NCBI RefSeq assembly: GCF_007004065.1
Contig: NZ_VFSV01000011.1
Span: 55,735 to 119,734, forward strand
DNA from: Palleronia caenipelagi
GTDB taxonomy: Bacteria > Pseudomonadota > Alphaproteobacteria > Rhodobacterales > Rhodobacteraceae
Direction of reading: 5' to 3'
DNA: 64,000 nucleotides
Part shown: positions 30,900 through 39,990 of the stretch, piece by piece
Layout of the letters: each line of letters begins with the position of its first letter
Numbering within the stretch: position 1 is the stretch's first letter
Translations under genes and position numbers: made by a program
The notes under the pieces: generated by a model
Told to the model about the DNA's origin: nothing
Seen by the model: the letters and a program-made list of their open reading frames with translations, nothing else
Database searches by the model: none

Positions 30900-31751
30900 T
30901 TAAGTTGATTTTGGCAACTCTTTGCTTTCGACCTTGTGATTTCGCCACAGGCGGGTCGCGAAGGCCAGCAGGAACACACCCGTCAGCACCAGGATGATCG
31001 TCGGGGCCGGGGCGCTGTCGAGGTGGAAGCTGAGCCACGTCCCCAATGTCATCGCTCCCGCACAGACCAGAACCGCCACGATCAGCATGGCGCTGAACCG
31101 GCGGGTCAATAGGAAGGCGATTGCCCCCGGTGCAATCAGCAGGCCGACGGCAAGGATCAGTCCCGTGGCCGAGAGCGTCGCAATGACCGTCAGGGAAAGC
31201 ACGGTCAGCAGCCCGTAATGCAACAGCCCGACCCTAAGGCCGCTCGCGCGCGCCTGGGCAGGGTCAAAGGCGTGGAGCAGCAGATCCCGCCAACTGACCA
31301 GCAACGCCAGCGTCACTCCGCCGCCGATCAGACCGGCCGTCCAGAGGTCCGGGCGGCCGACGCCGAGCATATTTCCGAACAGGATGTGATCCAGATGCTG
31401 GCTGGGATCTGCGAACCGGTAGAGCAGCAGTCCCAGCGCGAACAAGCCGGAGAAGACAACGCCGGTCAGGGTATCGCGCTTGATCCGACTATTCTCGTCG
31501 AGCCAGCCGATGGCCGTCGCGCAGGCCATCCCGGCGACGAAGGCCCCAGCGATCAGCGGCAGGCCCAAGAGAGAGGCCAGAACGATCCCCGGTAGGACCG
31601 CATGGCTCACGGCGTCGCCCATGAGTGCCCAGCCTTTCAGGACCAGGAAGCAGGACAGGAGCGCGGTAGGCACAGCCACCAGCAACCCGATCAGGAACGC
31701 GTTCTGCATGAACGGGAACTGGAACGGCACAAGCAGCGTCTCGAGGCTCAT
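30900..31751 (-). CDS. sitD: Manganese/iron ABC transporter permease SitD/MntD
   Basis: A 283-residue ABC-3 family membrane permease with about eight or nine hydrophobic segments. Family signs are LKGWALMGDAVSHAVLPGIVLA and GLILAVGLLIAPGAIAFLL. It pairs with the adjacent sitC product, giving two different permeases as in SitABCD/YfeABCD systems for Mn(II)/Fe(II). The ATG at 31751 overlaps the sitC stop as ATGA; a longer reading upstream overlaps sitC and is rejected. Confidence 0.9.
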   Translation of the reverse strand: MSLETLLVPFQFPFMQNAFLIGLLVAVPTALLSCFLVLKGWALMGDAVSHAVLPGIVLASLLGLPLIAGAFVAGMACATAIGWLDENSRIKRDTLTGVVFSGLFALGLLLYRFADPSQHLDHILFGNMLGVGRPDLWTAGLIGGGVTLALLVSWRDLLLHAFDPAQARASGLRVGLLHYGLLTVLSLTVIATLSATGLILAVGLLIAPGAIAFLLTRRFSAMLIVAVLVCAGAMTLGTWLSFHLDSAPAPTIILVLTGVFLLAFATRLWRNHKVESKELPKST

Positions 31752-32611
31752 CGTAGCGATGTCTCGTGCCGGGCGCGGGCCGCTTGTCGGCGCGCCGCGC
31801 GGATGCCGTGCTTCGGGGCAAAGATGAAGGCGGCTCCGAAGACCAGCGTCTGCAGAACGACGATCAACGCGCCGGTCGCGCCGTCGAGGAAGTAACTCAG
31901 ATACGCCCCGGCAAAGCTCGTCCCCGCACCGATCGCCACGGAGGTCGCAATGAGCCGGGGGAACCGGTCGCAAAGCAGATAGGCCGTGGCCCCCGGCGTG
32001 ACCAGCAGCGCGACGACCAGCAGCGCACCCACGGTTTGCATGGCCGCGACTACGGAGGCGGACAACAGGGTAAAGAACACCGCCTTCAGTCGTCGCGGGC
32101 GCAGGCCCATGGAGCGGGAATGGGTCTCGTCGAAAAACACCGCCATGAGGTCCTTCCAGAGGACCGCCAGCAGCGCGAGTGACACGCCCCCGATCAGCGC
32201 CAGTTGCAGCGTGTCGGAAGGCGAAATGGCGAGGATATTGCCCATGGTGATGGTCTCAAGGCTCACCGCCACCGGGTTCCGCGAGACCATGAACAGGCCA
32301 AGCCCGAAAAATGACGTGAAAATGATACCGATCACCACATCAGTTTTCAGCCCAGAGCGCTCGCTCAGGAACAGCATGGACGCCGCCGCGAGACCTCCGG
32401 CAAAGAATGCGCCAAGCGCAAAGGGCAGGCCCAGCATGTAGGCCCCGGCCACGCCCGGGACGACGGAATGCGAAAGCGCGTCGCCGATCAGACTCCATCC
32501 CTTTAGGATCAGATAAGCAGAGAGGAACGCACAGAGCCCGCCCACCATGGCCGAGACCCACATGGCGTTGAGCATGTAGCTGTAGGCGAAGGGAGCGAAC
32601 AGCTCGCTCAT
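31748..32611 (-). CDS. sitC: Manganese/iron ABC transporter permease SitC/MntC
   Basis: A 287-residue ABC-3 permease paralogous to SitD. Signatures: [26 protein letters not shown] and [21 protein letters not shown]; about eight hydrophobic segments. The long basic tail ([16 protein letters not shown]) is unusual but harmless. It overlaps both neighbours by 4 bases, so SitB, SitC and SitD are made in fixed ratio. Confidence 0.9.
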   Translation of the reverse strand: MSELFAPFAYSYMLNAMWVSAMVGGLCAFLSAYLILKGWSLIGDALSHSVVPGVAGAYMLGLPFALGAFFAGGLAAASMLFLSERSGLKTDVVIGIIFTSFFGLGLFMVSRNPVAVSLETITMGNILAISPSDTLQLALIGGVSLALLAVLWKDLMAVFFDETHSRSMGLRPRRLKAVFFTLLSASVVAAMQTVGALLVVALLVTPGATAYLLCDRFPRLIATSVAIGAGTSFAGAYLSYFLDGATGALIVVLQTLVFGAAFIFAPKHGIRAARRQAARARHETSLR

Positions 32612-33468
32612 TCCTCATCCCCGATCACGGTCCTGGTCTCCTCGCCATAGCTGACAAAAGGCCGCTCATCGTCCGTCAGAATAGAAATCCCGCGCGCATC
32701 GGCATCTTCGTGGAGATCCTTCCCGCTGAGGGTGAAATGGCGCAGCACACCGCCAAAGGCGCGATCCAGATTGTAGGGGGTGAACACCTCTGCCGTGGGG
32801 CCATGGGCGAGCACCGTGCCCTTGACCAAGATCGTACGGTCGCAGAACTCAGGAACAGAGCCAAGATTGTGGGTCGAGACCAGCATCACCCGCCCCTCAT
32901 CCCGCAGCTCGCGCAACAGGGCGATGATCTGCTCTTCGGTCTTCACGTCAACACCTGTAAAAGGCTCATCGAGCAGGATCAGCTGCCCTTCCTGCGCAAG
33001 TGCCCGGGCGAGAAAGACCCGTTTACGCTGCCCGCCCGAGAGCTCACCGATCTGACGGTTCCGCAGATGGCCCATGCCAACCCGCTGCAACGCTGCTTCG
33101 ACGGCCTGATGGTCGGCAGGACGGGCGCGGCGGAGCCACCCCATATGCCCGTAGCGCCCCATCATCACCACATCCTCGACCAGCACCGGGAAGCTCCAGT
33201 CCACCTCCTCTGACTGGGGCACATAGGCGACGAGGTTCTGGCGCAGAGCCGCGCGGACGGGCTGACCGAGCAGCCGGATTTCGCCGGAGCCGGAGGGGAC
33301 GAAGCCCATGATCGCTTTGAACAGCGTCGATTTCCCGGCCCCGTTCACGCCCACCAGCGCGGTGATCGTCCCTCGGGGAACCTCGAACGTCACATCGCGC
33401 AGTGCGGTGTGGCCGTTGCGATAAGTGACCGTCAGGTCCCGCGCCTCGATGCCGGGAGTGCTGTTCAC
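32608..33468 (-). CDS. sitB: Manganese/iron ABC transporter ATP-binding protein SitB/MntB
   Basis: A 286-residue ABC ATPase of the metal family. Walker [10 protein letters not shown] (about 39-47), Q-loop [13 protein letters not shown] (the EEVDW variant is typical of Mn/Zn importers), signature [14 protein letters not shown], Walker [15 protein letters not shown]-terminal extension of about 40 residues ([17 protein letters not shown]) is present. It starts at a GTG overlapping the sitA stop as GTGA; a longer upstream reading overlaps sitA in another frame. Confidence 0.92.
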   Translation of the reverse strand: MNSTPGIEARDLTVTYRNGHTALRDVTFEVPRGTITALVGVNGAGKSTLFKAIMGFVPSGSGEIRLLGQPVRAALRQNLVAYVPQSEEVDWSFPVLVEDVVMMGRYGHMGWLRRARPADHQAVEAALQRVGMGHLRNRQIGELSGGQRKRVFLARALAQEGQLILLDEPFTGVDVKTEEQIIALLRELRDEGRVMLVSTHNLGSVPEFCDRTILVKGTVLAHGPTAEVFTPYNLDRAFGGVLRHFTLSGKDLHEDADARGISILTDDERPFVSYGEETRTVIGDEE

Positions 33469-34349
33469 TCCGTCGCCCCCGTCAGCCCGTCCACCACCGT
33501 GGTTGCCGTGACGCGCAGCAGGTCGAGATAAGTCGGCACCGGGCCGTCGGGCTCGGACAGAGAGTCCACGTAGAGGAGCCCGCCGAACGCCGACCCGGTT
33601 TCCCGGGCCACCTGTTCGGCGGGGCGGGCGCTGACCGTGCTTTCGCAAAAGACCGCCGGGATCTCATGCGCCCGCACCCCATCGATCACTTTGCGCACCT
33701 GTTTCGGCGTGCCGGTGCCGTCGGCATTGATCGGCCAGAGATAGAGCTCCTTCAGCCCAAAATCCTCCGCCAGATAGGAGAATGCCCCTTCGCAGGTTAC
33801 CAGCCAGCGCTGGGCCTCGGGGATGTCCGCGACGCGTGCCTTCAGCGGGGCCAGTGCTGCCCTGATCTCGGTTTTGTAGTTCTCGGCATTCGCGACATAT
33901 GTCGCGGCGTTCCCGGGATCATGCTCCGACAGGGCAGCGGCGATGTTGTCCACATAGACCATCGCATTCTCCACACCCATCCACGCATGAGGGTTCGCCG
34001 CGCCCTCATAACTGCCCTCCGCGATGGGGATCGGAGTGATACCATCGGTCAGGACCGCAGAGGGCACGTCGCGCAGATTGCGCAAGAACTGCTCAAACCA
34101 GATTTCGAGGTTCAGGCCATTCCACAGGATCAGATCGGCATCCTGCGCCCCGACAATATCGCGCGGCGTCGGGGAATACCCGTGGATCTCGGCACCGGGG
34201 CGGGTGATCGAGATGACCTCCGCCGCATCCCCCGCCACGTTCTGCGCCATATCCTGAAGCACGGTAAAAGTGGTCACGACCTTCATGGGCTCGGCACCGG
34301 CAGTACCGGCAGTGAGGGCGAGGGCAGGCAACAAGGCAGCGTGGCGCAT
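33465..34349 (-). CDS. sitA: Manganese/iron-binding periplasmic protein SitA/MntA
   Basis: A 294-residue cluster A-I metal-binding protein. Signal peptide [21 protein letters not shown]. Expected metal ligands are His in [13 protein letters not shown], His in ANPHAWMG, Glu in FCESTVS and Asp in [19 protein letters not shown], which is the His-His-Glu-Asp set of Mn/Fe binders; the His-rich loop of zinc-specific ZnuA is absent. GGAGG sits five bases before the ATG. It heads the sitABCD unit, with a Fur/Mur-like box upstream. Confidence 0.92.
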   Translation of the reverse strand: MRHAALLPALALTAGTAGAEPMKVVTTFTVLQDMAQNVAGDAAEVISITRPGAEIHGYSPTPRDIVGAQDADLILWNGLNLEIWFEQFLRNLRDVPSAVLTDGITPIPIAEGSYEGAANPHAWMGVENAMVYVDNIAAALSEHDPGNAATYVANAENYKTEIRAALAPLKARVADIPEAQRWLVTCEGAFSYLAEDFGLKELYLWPINADGTGTPKQVRKVIDGVRAHEIPAVFCESTVSARPAEQVARETGSAFGGLLYVDSLSEPDGPVPTYLDLLRVTATTVVDGLTGATE

Positions 34350-34384
34350 TCGGCCTCCGGTTCGGGGTGGGTGCCCCAGATGAG

Positions 34385-34397
34385 AATGAGTTGCATT
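34385..34397. promoter_or_regulatory. Fur/Mur-like box upstream of sitABCD
   Basis: AATGAGTTGCATT, with AATG and CATT as inverted ends around a 5-base centre, 35 bases upstream of the sitA start, within a local AT-rich stretch. Mur (the alphaproteobacterial manganese-responsive Fur homologue) is known to repress sitABCD in this order of bacteria; the match to a Mur site is inferred from position and form. Confidence 0.45.
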
Positions 34398-34526
34398 TGG
34401 AACATGGGAGTTTCCTATCCCTGTGCAAGGGGAATTTTGCCCAAATTGATGCGCGGTTCTGTGAGGCGTTGCGCCGGGGCGGGCGGGCGGTCTACTTCTG
34501 GGCCAAAGCAAACAGGAGCCCCGCCC

Positions 34527-35747
34527 GTGTCGATCCGCCGCCTTTGCCTCGCTGCCCTCCTCTGTCTCGCGCCGACCATGGGGTGGTCCCAGTCCCGCGC
34601 CCAGCTCGAACAGCAGTTCAGCGGCTGGCTGCAAGGCACGGTCTGGCCCGCCGCAAGGCAACAGGGCGTCGCGCAGGGAACGTTCAACGCGGCCCTCGGT
34701 GGGGTGACGCCGCAATGGGACCTGCCGGGTCTCCGGGGCGGCTCGGGCGGCAGTCAGGCTGAGTTCGGCTCGCCGGGCAAGTATTTCAGCCGTGGCAAGG
34801 TGGATGGTGCCACCTCCACCGGACGTCAGATGGCACAGAAATACGGTCGCACTCTGGCCGCTGTCGAGCGCGCGACCGGCGTTCCGGGGCGCACCATTCT
34901 GGCGATCTGGGGCATCGAGAGCTCCTATGGGCGCGCCAAGATCCCCCATGACGTGTTCCGCATCCTTGCCACGCGGGGCTTTCTCAGCGACCGCCGCGCC
35001 TATTTCACCAATGAGCTGATCGCTGCGCTGAAGATCGCGCAGACCAGCCGTATCGCCCCCGCCTCCATGCGCTCCAGTTGGGCGGGGGCCATGGGGCAGC
35101 CTCAGTTTATGCCGTCGAACTATTTGAAATACGCCGCTGACGGAGATGGCGACGGGCGTGCGGATATCTGGCGCTCGGATGCGGACACCATGGCCTCCAT
35201 CGGCAATTTCCTCGCCCGCCACGGCTGGCAAAGGGGCCGTGACTGGGGGTTTGAAGTGGTCGTGCCCCCGTCGGTATCCTGCACGCTCGAAGGTCCCGAT
35301 CAGGGGCGCCGCATTTCCGACTGGGCAAAGATGGGCGTGCGGCGCGTGAACGGAAAACCTTTTCCGAACAACGAGCTGCGCGGGGAAGGTTATCTGATGA
35401 TGCCTGCCGGTCGCAACGGCCCGGCCTTTATCGTCACCCCCAATTTTTATGTGCTGAAGGATTACAACATGAGCGATCTCTATGCGCTCTTTGTCGGTCA
35501 CGTGGGCGATCGGATCCAGTACGGCGTCGGTGATTTCGCAGGCCGTTGGGGCAAGGTCGGGGGGCTAAGCCGCCGGGATGTGGCCGCCATGCAGCGGGGG
35601 CTGGAGCGGCAGGGCCATGATGTGGGCGGCGCGGACGGTCTCGCCGGTTTCAAAACGCGCCGGTCCATCGGGCGCTGGCAGGAGGCCACAGGTCAGGCCG
35701 CTACCTGCTTCCCCGAGGCGTCGATGAAACGGGCTCTGGCGCGGTGA
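34527..35747 (+). CDS. Lytic murein transglycosylase, MltB type
   Basis: A 406-residue peptidoglycan lyase. Starts at a GTG with AGGAG nine bases upstream; signal peptide SIRRLCLAALLCLAPTMGWS. The catalytic Glu is in LAIWGIESSYGR (about residue 131), followed by SSWAGAMGQPQFMPSNY and DGDGRADIW, all MltB signatures. A C-terminal peptidoglycan-binding domain (about 345-400, MQRGLERQGHDVGGADGLAG) is present. No lipobox. Its stop overlaps the di-haem gene start as GTGA. Confidence 0.92.
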   Translation: MSIRRLCLAALLCLAPTMGWSQSRAQLEQQFSGWLQGTVWPAARQQGVAQGTFNAALGGVTPQWDLPGLRGGSGGSQAEFGSPGKYFSRGKVDGATSTGRQMAQKYGRTLAAVERATGVPGRTILAIWGIESSYGRAKIPHDVFRILATRGFLSDRRAYFTNELIAALKIAQTSRIAPASMRSSWAGAMGQPQFMPSNYLKYAADGDGDGRADIWRSDADTMASIGNFLARHGWQRGRDWGFEVVVPPSVSCTLEGPDQGRRISDWAKMGVRRVNGKPFPNNELRGEGYLMMPAGRNGPAFIVTPNFYVLKDYNMSDLYALFVGHVGDRIQYGVGDFAGRWGKVGGLSRRDVAAMQRGLERQGHDVGGADGLAGFKTRRSIGRWQEATGQAATCFPEASMKRALAR

Positions 35748-37057
35748 GAGCCGCGCTTTTCGCCGTTTGTCTGGCGGGTGCGGCAGGCGCCGGAGAGGTG
35801 CCGCAGTCTTTGAGTGACGCCGATTTTAGCAGTCATGACCCGGAGGAGGTGCGCCTGGGGCAGCTCCTCTTTTACGATCCGATCCTGTCGGGCAATCGCG
35901 AGGTCTCCTGCGCCACCTGCCACCATCCCCGGTTCGCGACCGGCGACGGCCTTTCGCTGGGTATTGGCGACGGCGGCAAAGGGCTGGGGCCGGAGCGCAT
36001 CGCCGATCCCGACAACCCGCCTGAACAGCGCATCCCGCGCAACGCGCCGCCGTTGTTTAATCTCGGCCATGGAGATGTGACGGTGCTATTTGCCGATGGC
36101 CGGATCGAACGCGACGCCACCCGGCCCAGTGGTTTCCGGACCCCGTTGGAGGAGGAGATGGTCAACGGTTTTGCCGGCCTTCTCTCGGCCCAAACCATGT
36201 TCCCGGTGCTCTCGCCCGACGAGATGGCGGGGCATTATCAGGAAAACGAGATCTCCAAAGCGGTGCGTCAGGGACGTCTGACCGGGGAGGGCGGCGCCTG
36301 GGATCTGATCGCTGCCCTCATCCGCGCGATTCCGGCGTATCAGGAGAGGTTCGAGTCCGTTTATCCCGAGATCGAGGACGGTCGTCCGCTTGATTTCACC
36401 GATATTTCCAACGCCATCGCGGCGTTCATGGCCGAGGAATGGCGATCGGAAGACAGCGCCTTTGATCGTCATTTGCGCGGTGAGGCAACGCTGACGGGGC
36501 CGGCAGCTGAGGGGATGGAGCTATTTTACGGTGAGGCAGGCTGTGTCGCGTGTCATTCCGGCCCGCTCCTGTCGGATTTCGGGTTCCACGTCATGGGCGC
36601 GCCGCAGCTTGGTCCGGGGAAAGCTGAGCGCTTCGAGACTCATCAGCGTGATTTGGGCCGGTTCCGGGTCACGGGTCGCGAGGCTGACCGCTATGCCTTT
36701 CGCACGCCGATGCTGCGCAACGTGACGCGAACCGGGCCGTGGGGCCATGCGGGCGGACATGCGGATTTGAGGGCGTTCCTGCGGGATCATATGGCCCCAC
36801 GGGCTGGACTTGACGCGGATATGCGCGACGTGGTGCTGCCGCCGCTCGACGGCATTGCGCCGGATTGGGCAGTGATGGACAGCGGATCAGACCGTGAGGA
36901 CATTCGCGCGGCGATTCCAATTCCGGACAGGGTGGCGTCTGAGGCCGAGCTCACCGCGCTCCTCGCTTTTCTCACCGCGCTCGAAGATCCCGTCGCCCTG
37001 TCCGGGCGCCTCGGTATTCCCGATGCCGTCCCGTCGGGCCTGCCCGTGGATCGCTAG
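35744..37057 (+). CDS. Di-haem cytochrome c peroxidase/MauG family protein
   Basis: A 437-residue periplasmic c-type cytochrome. It starts at a GTG with a short signal peptide (RAALFAVCLAGAAGAG). Haem motifs are CATCH (about residue 51) and CVACH (about 267). The usual APYxHDG stretch after FRTPxLRNV reads GPWGHAG here, so it is a side branch; true CcpA, MauG and MbnH differ at this region and in the distal haem ligand. Activity may be peroxidase or oxidation of a partner protein. It is coupled to the transglycosylase gene and meets a CRTAC1 gene tail to tail, the two stop codons sharing CTAG. Confidence 0.88.
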   Translation: MRAALFAVCLAGAAGAGEVPQSLSDADFSSHDPEEVRLGQLLFYDPILSGNREVSCATCHHPRFATGDGLSLGIGDGGKGLGPERIADPDNPPEQRIPRNAPPLFNLGHGDVTVLFADGRIERDATRPSGFRTPLEEEMVNGFAGLLSAQTMFPVLSPDEMAGHYQENEISKAVRQGRLTGEGGAWDLIAALIRAIPAYQERFESVYPEIEDGRPLDFTDISNAIAAFMAEEWRSEDSAFDRHLRGEATLTGPAAEGMELFYGEAGCVACHSGPLLSDFGFHVMGAPQLGPGKAERFETHQRDLGRFRVTGREADRYAFRTPMLRNVTRTGPWGHAGGHADLRAFLRDHMAPRAGLDADMRDVVLPPLDGIAPDWAVMDSGSDREDIRAAIPIPDRVASEAELTALLAFLTALEDPVALSGRLGIPDAVPSGLPVDR

Positions 37058-38544
37058 GGCGCGCGGCGGAGCGTCAGGCGCTGATCCGCGCTCACGCTTT
37101 GCCAGTCTGTGACCTCACCATCCGGCCAGATCACCCGTAGCTCGGCCTCGCTGGCCTCCCCAAGGCCGAAATGAACAGGACCAGACTGCCCGCCGGCATG
37201 ACCGCCACCGACCGTGACCTCCCGCGCCTGCATCCGATCGCCGATCCGCAATTCGATCCACGCCCCCACCGCGCGGGTGTTGCCGTTCTCCTGTCGCAGC
37301 TCCACCCCCAACCAGTGGCCGGTTTCGGGCGTCACGTTGTGCCAGATCTTCAAGGGCGCGCGGCGGGCGGACACCACGAGGTCGAGCCGCCCGTCCCCAT
37401 CCAGATCCACCAGCGCCCCGCCCCGTGAGCGCACAGGGTCTCCGATCCCTGCGACACCGCCGGCCTCCGTGAATCGGCCGTCCTCGCCCTGCATCAACAG
37501 GTTGTTAGGGTCGGCCATGGCGTTGGAGGGCATCTGGTCCACGTTGCCCTTCGCGATGAACAGATCGAGCCGCCCGTCATTATCCACATCGCCGAACTCC
37601 GCGTGCCAGCCGGTCGAAGGACGTCCGTCATCACCCGTGTAGGGGCGCTGAGCCGCCGCGCCCATCTCGAAGGGCGCGTTCCGCATCGTGTCGCCCGCGT
37701 TCATTTGCAGGAGCTGGTCGCCCATGGAGGTCAGCATGACTTCGGGCTTGCCGTCGCCGGTAAGATCTGCGGAGGCGATGCCCATCCCCCAAATAGACAC
37801 ATGGGGCCAGTCGGTGCGGGGAGTGAGGGGGCTGAGATGCCACATCTCCTCATACCCGCCGCGCAGGTAATAATGGCGGTCGTTGGAGATCCGTAGCTCC
37901 GGTGTGCCGCTGCGTTGCCAGTCAGAGATCAACATCGAGAGCGTGCAATAGCCGGGTGATATCGGCTCGGCCTTGCCCCAGCCATTCCCCTCTGGCCGGT
38001 AGAGCTGATGATCATCGCAGGCGCCGAACGGCCCGTCGGGATCGTCGCGATCTACGTAATTGCCGAACACCAGCGTCGGGCGCGTCGCCCCGCTTTCCCA
38101 TGTGGCGGTAAAGGCCGTGGTCCAGGCTGTGTCCGCAGCGCCCCCCCAAGCCTCGGTCATGTTCTTAAACCCGCACTGCCCGTCGCCCTTAAGCAATCGG
38201 TTCGCCCCGACGCGCAGCACCGCCAGATCCAGCGTACCGTCCCCGTCGAGGTCGAGCGGATAAACGCCCGTTGTGCCAAGCATCTCGGGCAGGGGGGCGG
38301 TGTCAAAGCGGATGGTATCCCCCTCGGTGCGGTTTACAAAGAGGCGCAACGGTTTTGTCCCCCCGGCAGCGGCAAGATCCGGGAGGTTGTCTCCATTGCA
38401 GTTGAACGCGGCGACGCCGCCGCCGACGAAATGCTCCCAGCCGCCGGAATAGACGTGATCCAACGGCAGCGCGTCGGACAGCAGTTCGAACCGGGGGTCG
38501 GCCGCGGCGGGCAGGGCCACGAGCAGTCCGAGCAAAGCCCTCAT
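37054..38544 (-). CDS. CRTAC1-like secreted FG-GAP/VCBS repeat protein
   Basis: A 496-residue secreted protein. Signal peptide MRALLGLLVALPAAA. It has several FG-GAP/VCBS calcium-binding repeats with Asp-rich loops: AAFNCNGDNLPDLAAAGG, DLDGDGTLDLAVL, DLTGDGKPEVMLT, DVDNDGRLDLFIA, DLDGDGRLDLVVS, then a C-terminal ASPIC/UnbV domain (QENGNTRAVGAWIELRIGDR). These form a beta-propeller. Function of bacterial CRTAC1 is unknown. The four cysteine-containing loops near AACDDHQLY and GYCTLS could be cross-linked. It overlaps the ROK gene (ATGA) and the di-haem gene (CTAG). Confidence 0.88.
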   Translation of the reverse strand: MRALLGLLVALPAAADPRFELLSDALPLDHVYSGGWEHFVGGGVAAFNCNGDNLPDLAAAGGTKPLRLFVNRTEGDTIRFDTAPLPEMLGTTGVYPLDLDGDGTLDLAVLRVGANRLLKGDGQCGFKNMTEAWGGAADTAWTTAFTATWESGATRPTLVFGNYVDRDDPDGPFGACDDHQLYRPEGNGWGKAEPISPGYCTLSMLISDWQRSGTPELRISNDRHYYLRGGYEEMWHLSPLTPRTDWPHVSIWGMGIASADLTGDGKPEVMLTSMGDQLLQMNAGDTMRNAPFEMGAAAQRPYTGDDGRPSTGWHAEFGDVDNDGRLDLFIAKGNVDQMPSNAMADPNNLLMQGEDGRFTEAGGVAGIGDPVRSRGGALVDLDGDGRLDLVVSARRAPLKIWHNVTPETGHWLGVELRQENGNTRAVGAWIELRIGDRMQAREVTVGGGHAGGQSGPVHFGLGEASEAELRVIWPDGEVTDWQSVSADQRLTLRRAP

Positions 38545-39806
38545 GCCGCATCCTCCCGCGGCAGGCCGAGCTCGGCCTCGGTCACCGCCGAAAGCGCCAG
38601 TGCCGCGCCGCCATGAGCCCAGAGCAAATCATCCCAGCGGTGCACTTCGATCCGGGGCAGAGAGCGGCCTGCGCCCAGCACCAGTTGCCGCATTTCGCTG
38701 AGGGACTCCTCGGCCTCAAAGTAATTCTGCCCAAGCCGGTCGCCGGACAGAATGATAAAGGACGGATCGAGCAGGCTGACCATGTTGGCCAGACCGAGCG
38801 CCAGATAGCGGCCCGCCCGGGTAAAAATTGACCGGGCCACGGGGTTACCGGCCTTGGCTTCGTCCCCGAGCCGGATCAGGAGTTCGGTGGTCCGCGCCAC
38901 AGGTTCGTCCAACAGCCCCAGCGCCGCACGGGCTTCGCGGACCAGCGCATAGTCTGAGACATAGGCTTCGAGGCATCCCCTCTGACCGCAGCGGCAGAGC
39001 GCTCCGTCGAGTTGCACCTTGGTGTGGGCCAGCTCCAGACCATAGCCATGGGCACCCCGGAACAGCCGGTGGTCGAGCACGGCACCGGTGCCCACGCCTT
39101 TTTCCACGGTCACCACGAGGAAATCGCTCTTGTCCCGACCGACGCCGAACCACAGTTCTGCCAGCGCGACCAGATTGGCGTCATTGTCGATGCTGACCGG
39201 CACGCCCAGATGTGCGTGCAGAAGATCGGCGAAGTTAGTGCCCCGGGTGTCGAGCAGCGGCGACCACGCAACAATGCCACTGAAATTGTCCACGTATCCG
39301 GGCACTGCGACACCGAGATGGGCGATTTGCGGGGGCGTGAGGTTGCCCTCGTTCAGCAATTCCCGGAACAACGTCGCGCAGTTTTCGGCCCAGACCCGTG
39401 GGCTGTCCATGCCGGTGTCCACTTCAATCCGGGCCGACGCGATTTGCTGGCCGCCAAAATTCACCACGATGCCGGTCATTTCGTGAGTGCCGAGCTTGAT
39501 CCCCGCCACCAGATGCCGTCCGGCCTCAATGGCGAGAGCGACCGGAGGGCGACCCCTCGGGCTGTCCGTCGGCGTCAGGGTGGCTCGGGTCTCGCAGAGG
39601 AACCCGTCATCTATCAACTCGGCTGTGAGCGTTGAGGCGGTGGCCGGCGAGATGCGCAATTCCTTCGCAATCTGACTGCGCGATGCGCTGCCTGCGGCCC
39701 GGATCCGCTCAAAGATCTGGAGTTTCACAGGGCGTTGTGCATCACTCAGGCTAGGGCAAAGAGGCCCGCATCCCAGCGGTGTCTCGTGATCTGAAGGGCT
39801 GTGCAT
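38541..39806 (-). CDS. xylR: ROK-family transcriptional regulator, probable xylose repressor
   Basis: A 421-residue ROK regulator. An N-terminal winged helix (SRSQIAKELRISPATASTLTAELIDDGF, about residues 43-70) is followed by the ROK sugar-kinase-like domain; the zinc site motif CRCGQRGCLEAY is intact. The GVAVPGYVDN and DNDANLVALAE motifs bind sugar. It is divergent from xylFHG, which points to D-xylose control. One operator-like copy abuts its own start codon and includes the AGGG ribosome-binding site. It is also coupled to the CRTAC1 gene downstream. The name rests on context. Confidence 0.82.
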   Translation of the reverse strand: MHSPSDHETPLGCGPLCPSLSDAQRPVKLQIFERIRAAGSASRSQIAKELRISPATASTLTAELIDDGFLCETRATLTPTDSPRGRPPVALAIEAGRHLVAGIKLGTHEMTGIVVNFGGQQIASARIEVDTGMDSPRVWAENCATLFRELLNEGNLTPPQIAHLGVAVPGYVDNFSGIVAWSPLLDTRGTNFADLLHAHLGVPVSIDNDANLVALAELWFGVGRDKSDFLVVTVEKGVGTGAVLDHRLFRGAHGYGLELAHTKVQLDGALCRCGQRGCLEAYVSDYALVREARAALGLLDEPVARTTELLIRLGDEAKAGNPVARSIFTRAGRYLALGLANMVSLLDPSFIILSGDRLGQNYFEAEESLSEMRQLVLGAGRSLPRIEVHRWDDLLWAHGGAALALSAVTEAELGLPREDAA

Positions 39807-39823
39807 TTATTTTCCCTGTCGAA
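39807..39823 (-). promoter_or_regulatory. Operator-like site at the ROK gene start
   Basis: TTATTTTCCCTGTCGAA directly abuts the ROK start codon. Read on the minus strand it is GACAGGGAAAATAA, nearly identical to the copy upstream of xylF. It overlaps the probable ribosome-binding site (AGGGA), so the repressor could block its own gene directly. Confidence 0.55.
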
Positions 39824-39918
39824 CTAAAGCCCCACTAATTTATGGATGATCCACCGAATTGGGGCGTAATTTTTGAAATTTCTGGCACGGCAGGGGCGCC
39901 GTGACAACTTTTTTCTTT

Positions 39919-39933
39919 GACAGGTGAAAATAA
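39919..39933 (+). promoter_or_regulatory. Operator-like site upstream of xylF
   Basis: GACAGGTGAAAATAA, 57 bases before the xylF start, matches the copy at the divergent ROK gene with one inserted base. The wider region also has TTTTTTC and GAAAATAA as inverted arms around the core. Interpreted as the xylose repressor operator. Confidence 0.55.
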
Positions 39934-39990
39934 TCTTGTCAGAAGCGACTGCGAGACCCAGAAGGGTCCACAACTTTAGGGAGGCTATCC

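Noticed and set aside
33666..34526. Long open frame in front of the lytic transglycosylase on the plus strand
   Set aside because: It is antisense to sitA; the signal peptide and AGGAG place the true start at the GTG at 34527.
34350..35501. Long upstream extension of sitA on the minus strand
   Set aside because: It lies antisense to the transglycosylase gene; the signal peptide begins at 34349 with GGAGG before it.
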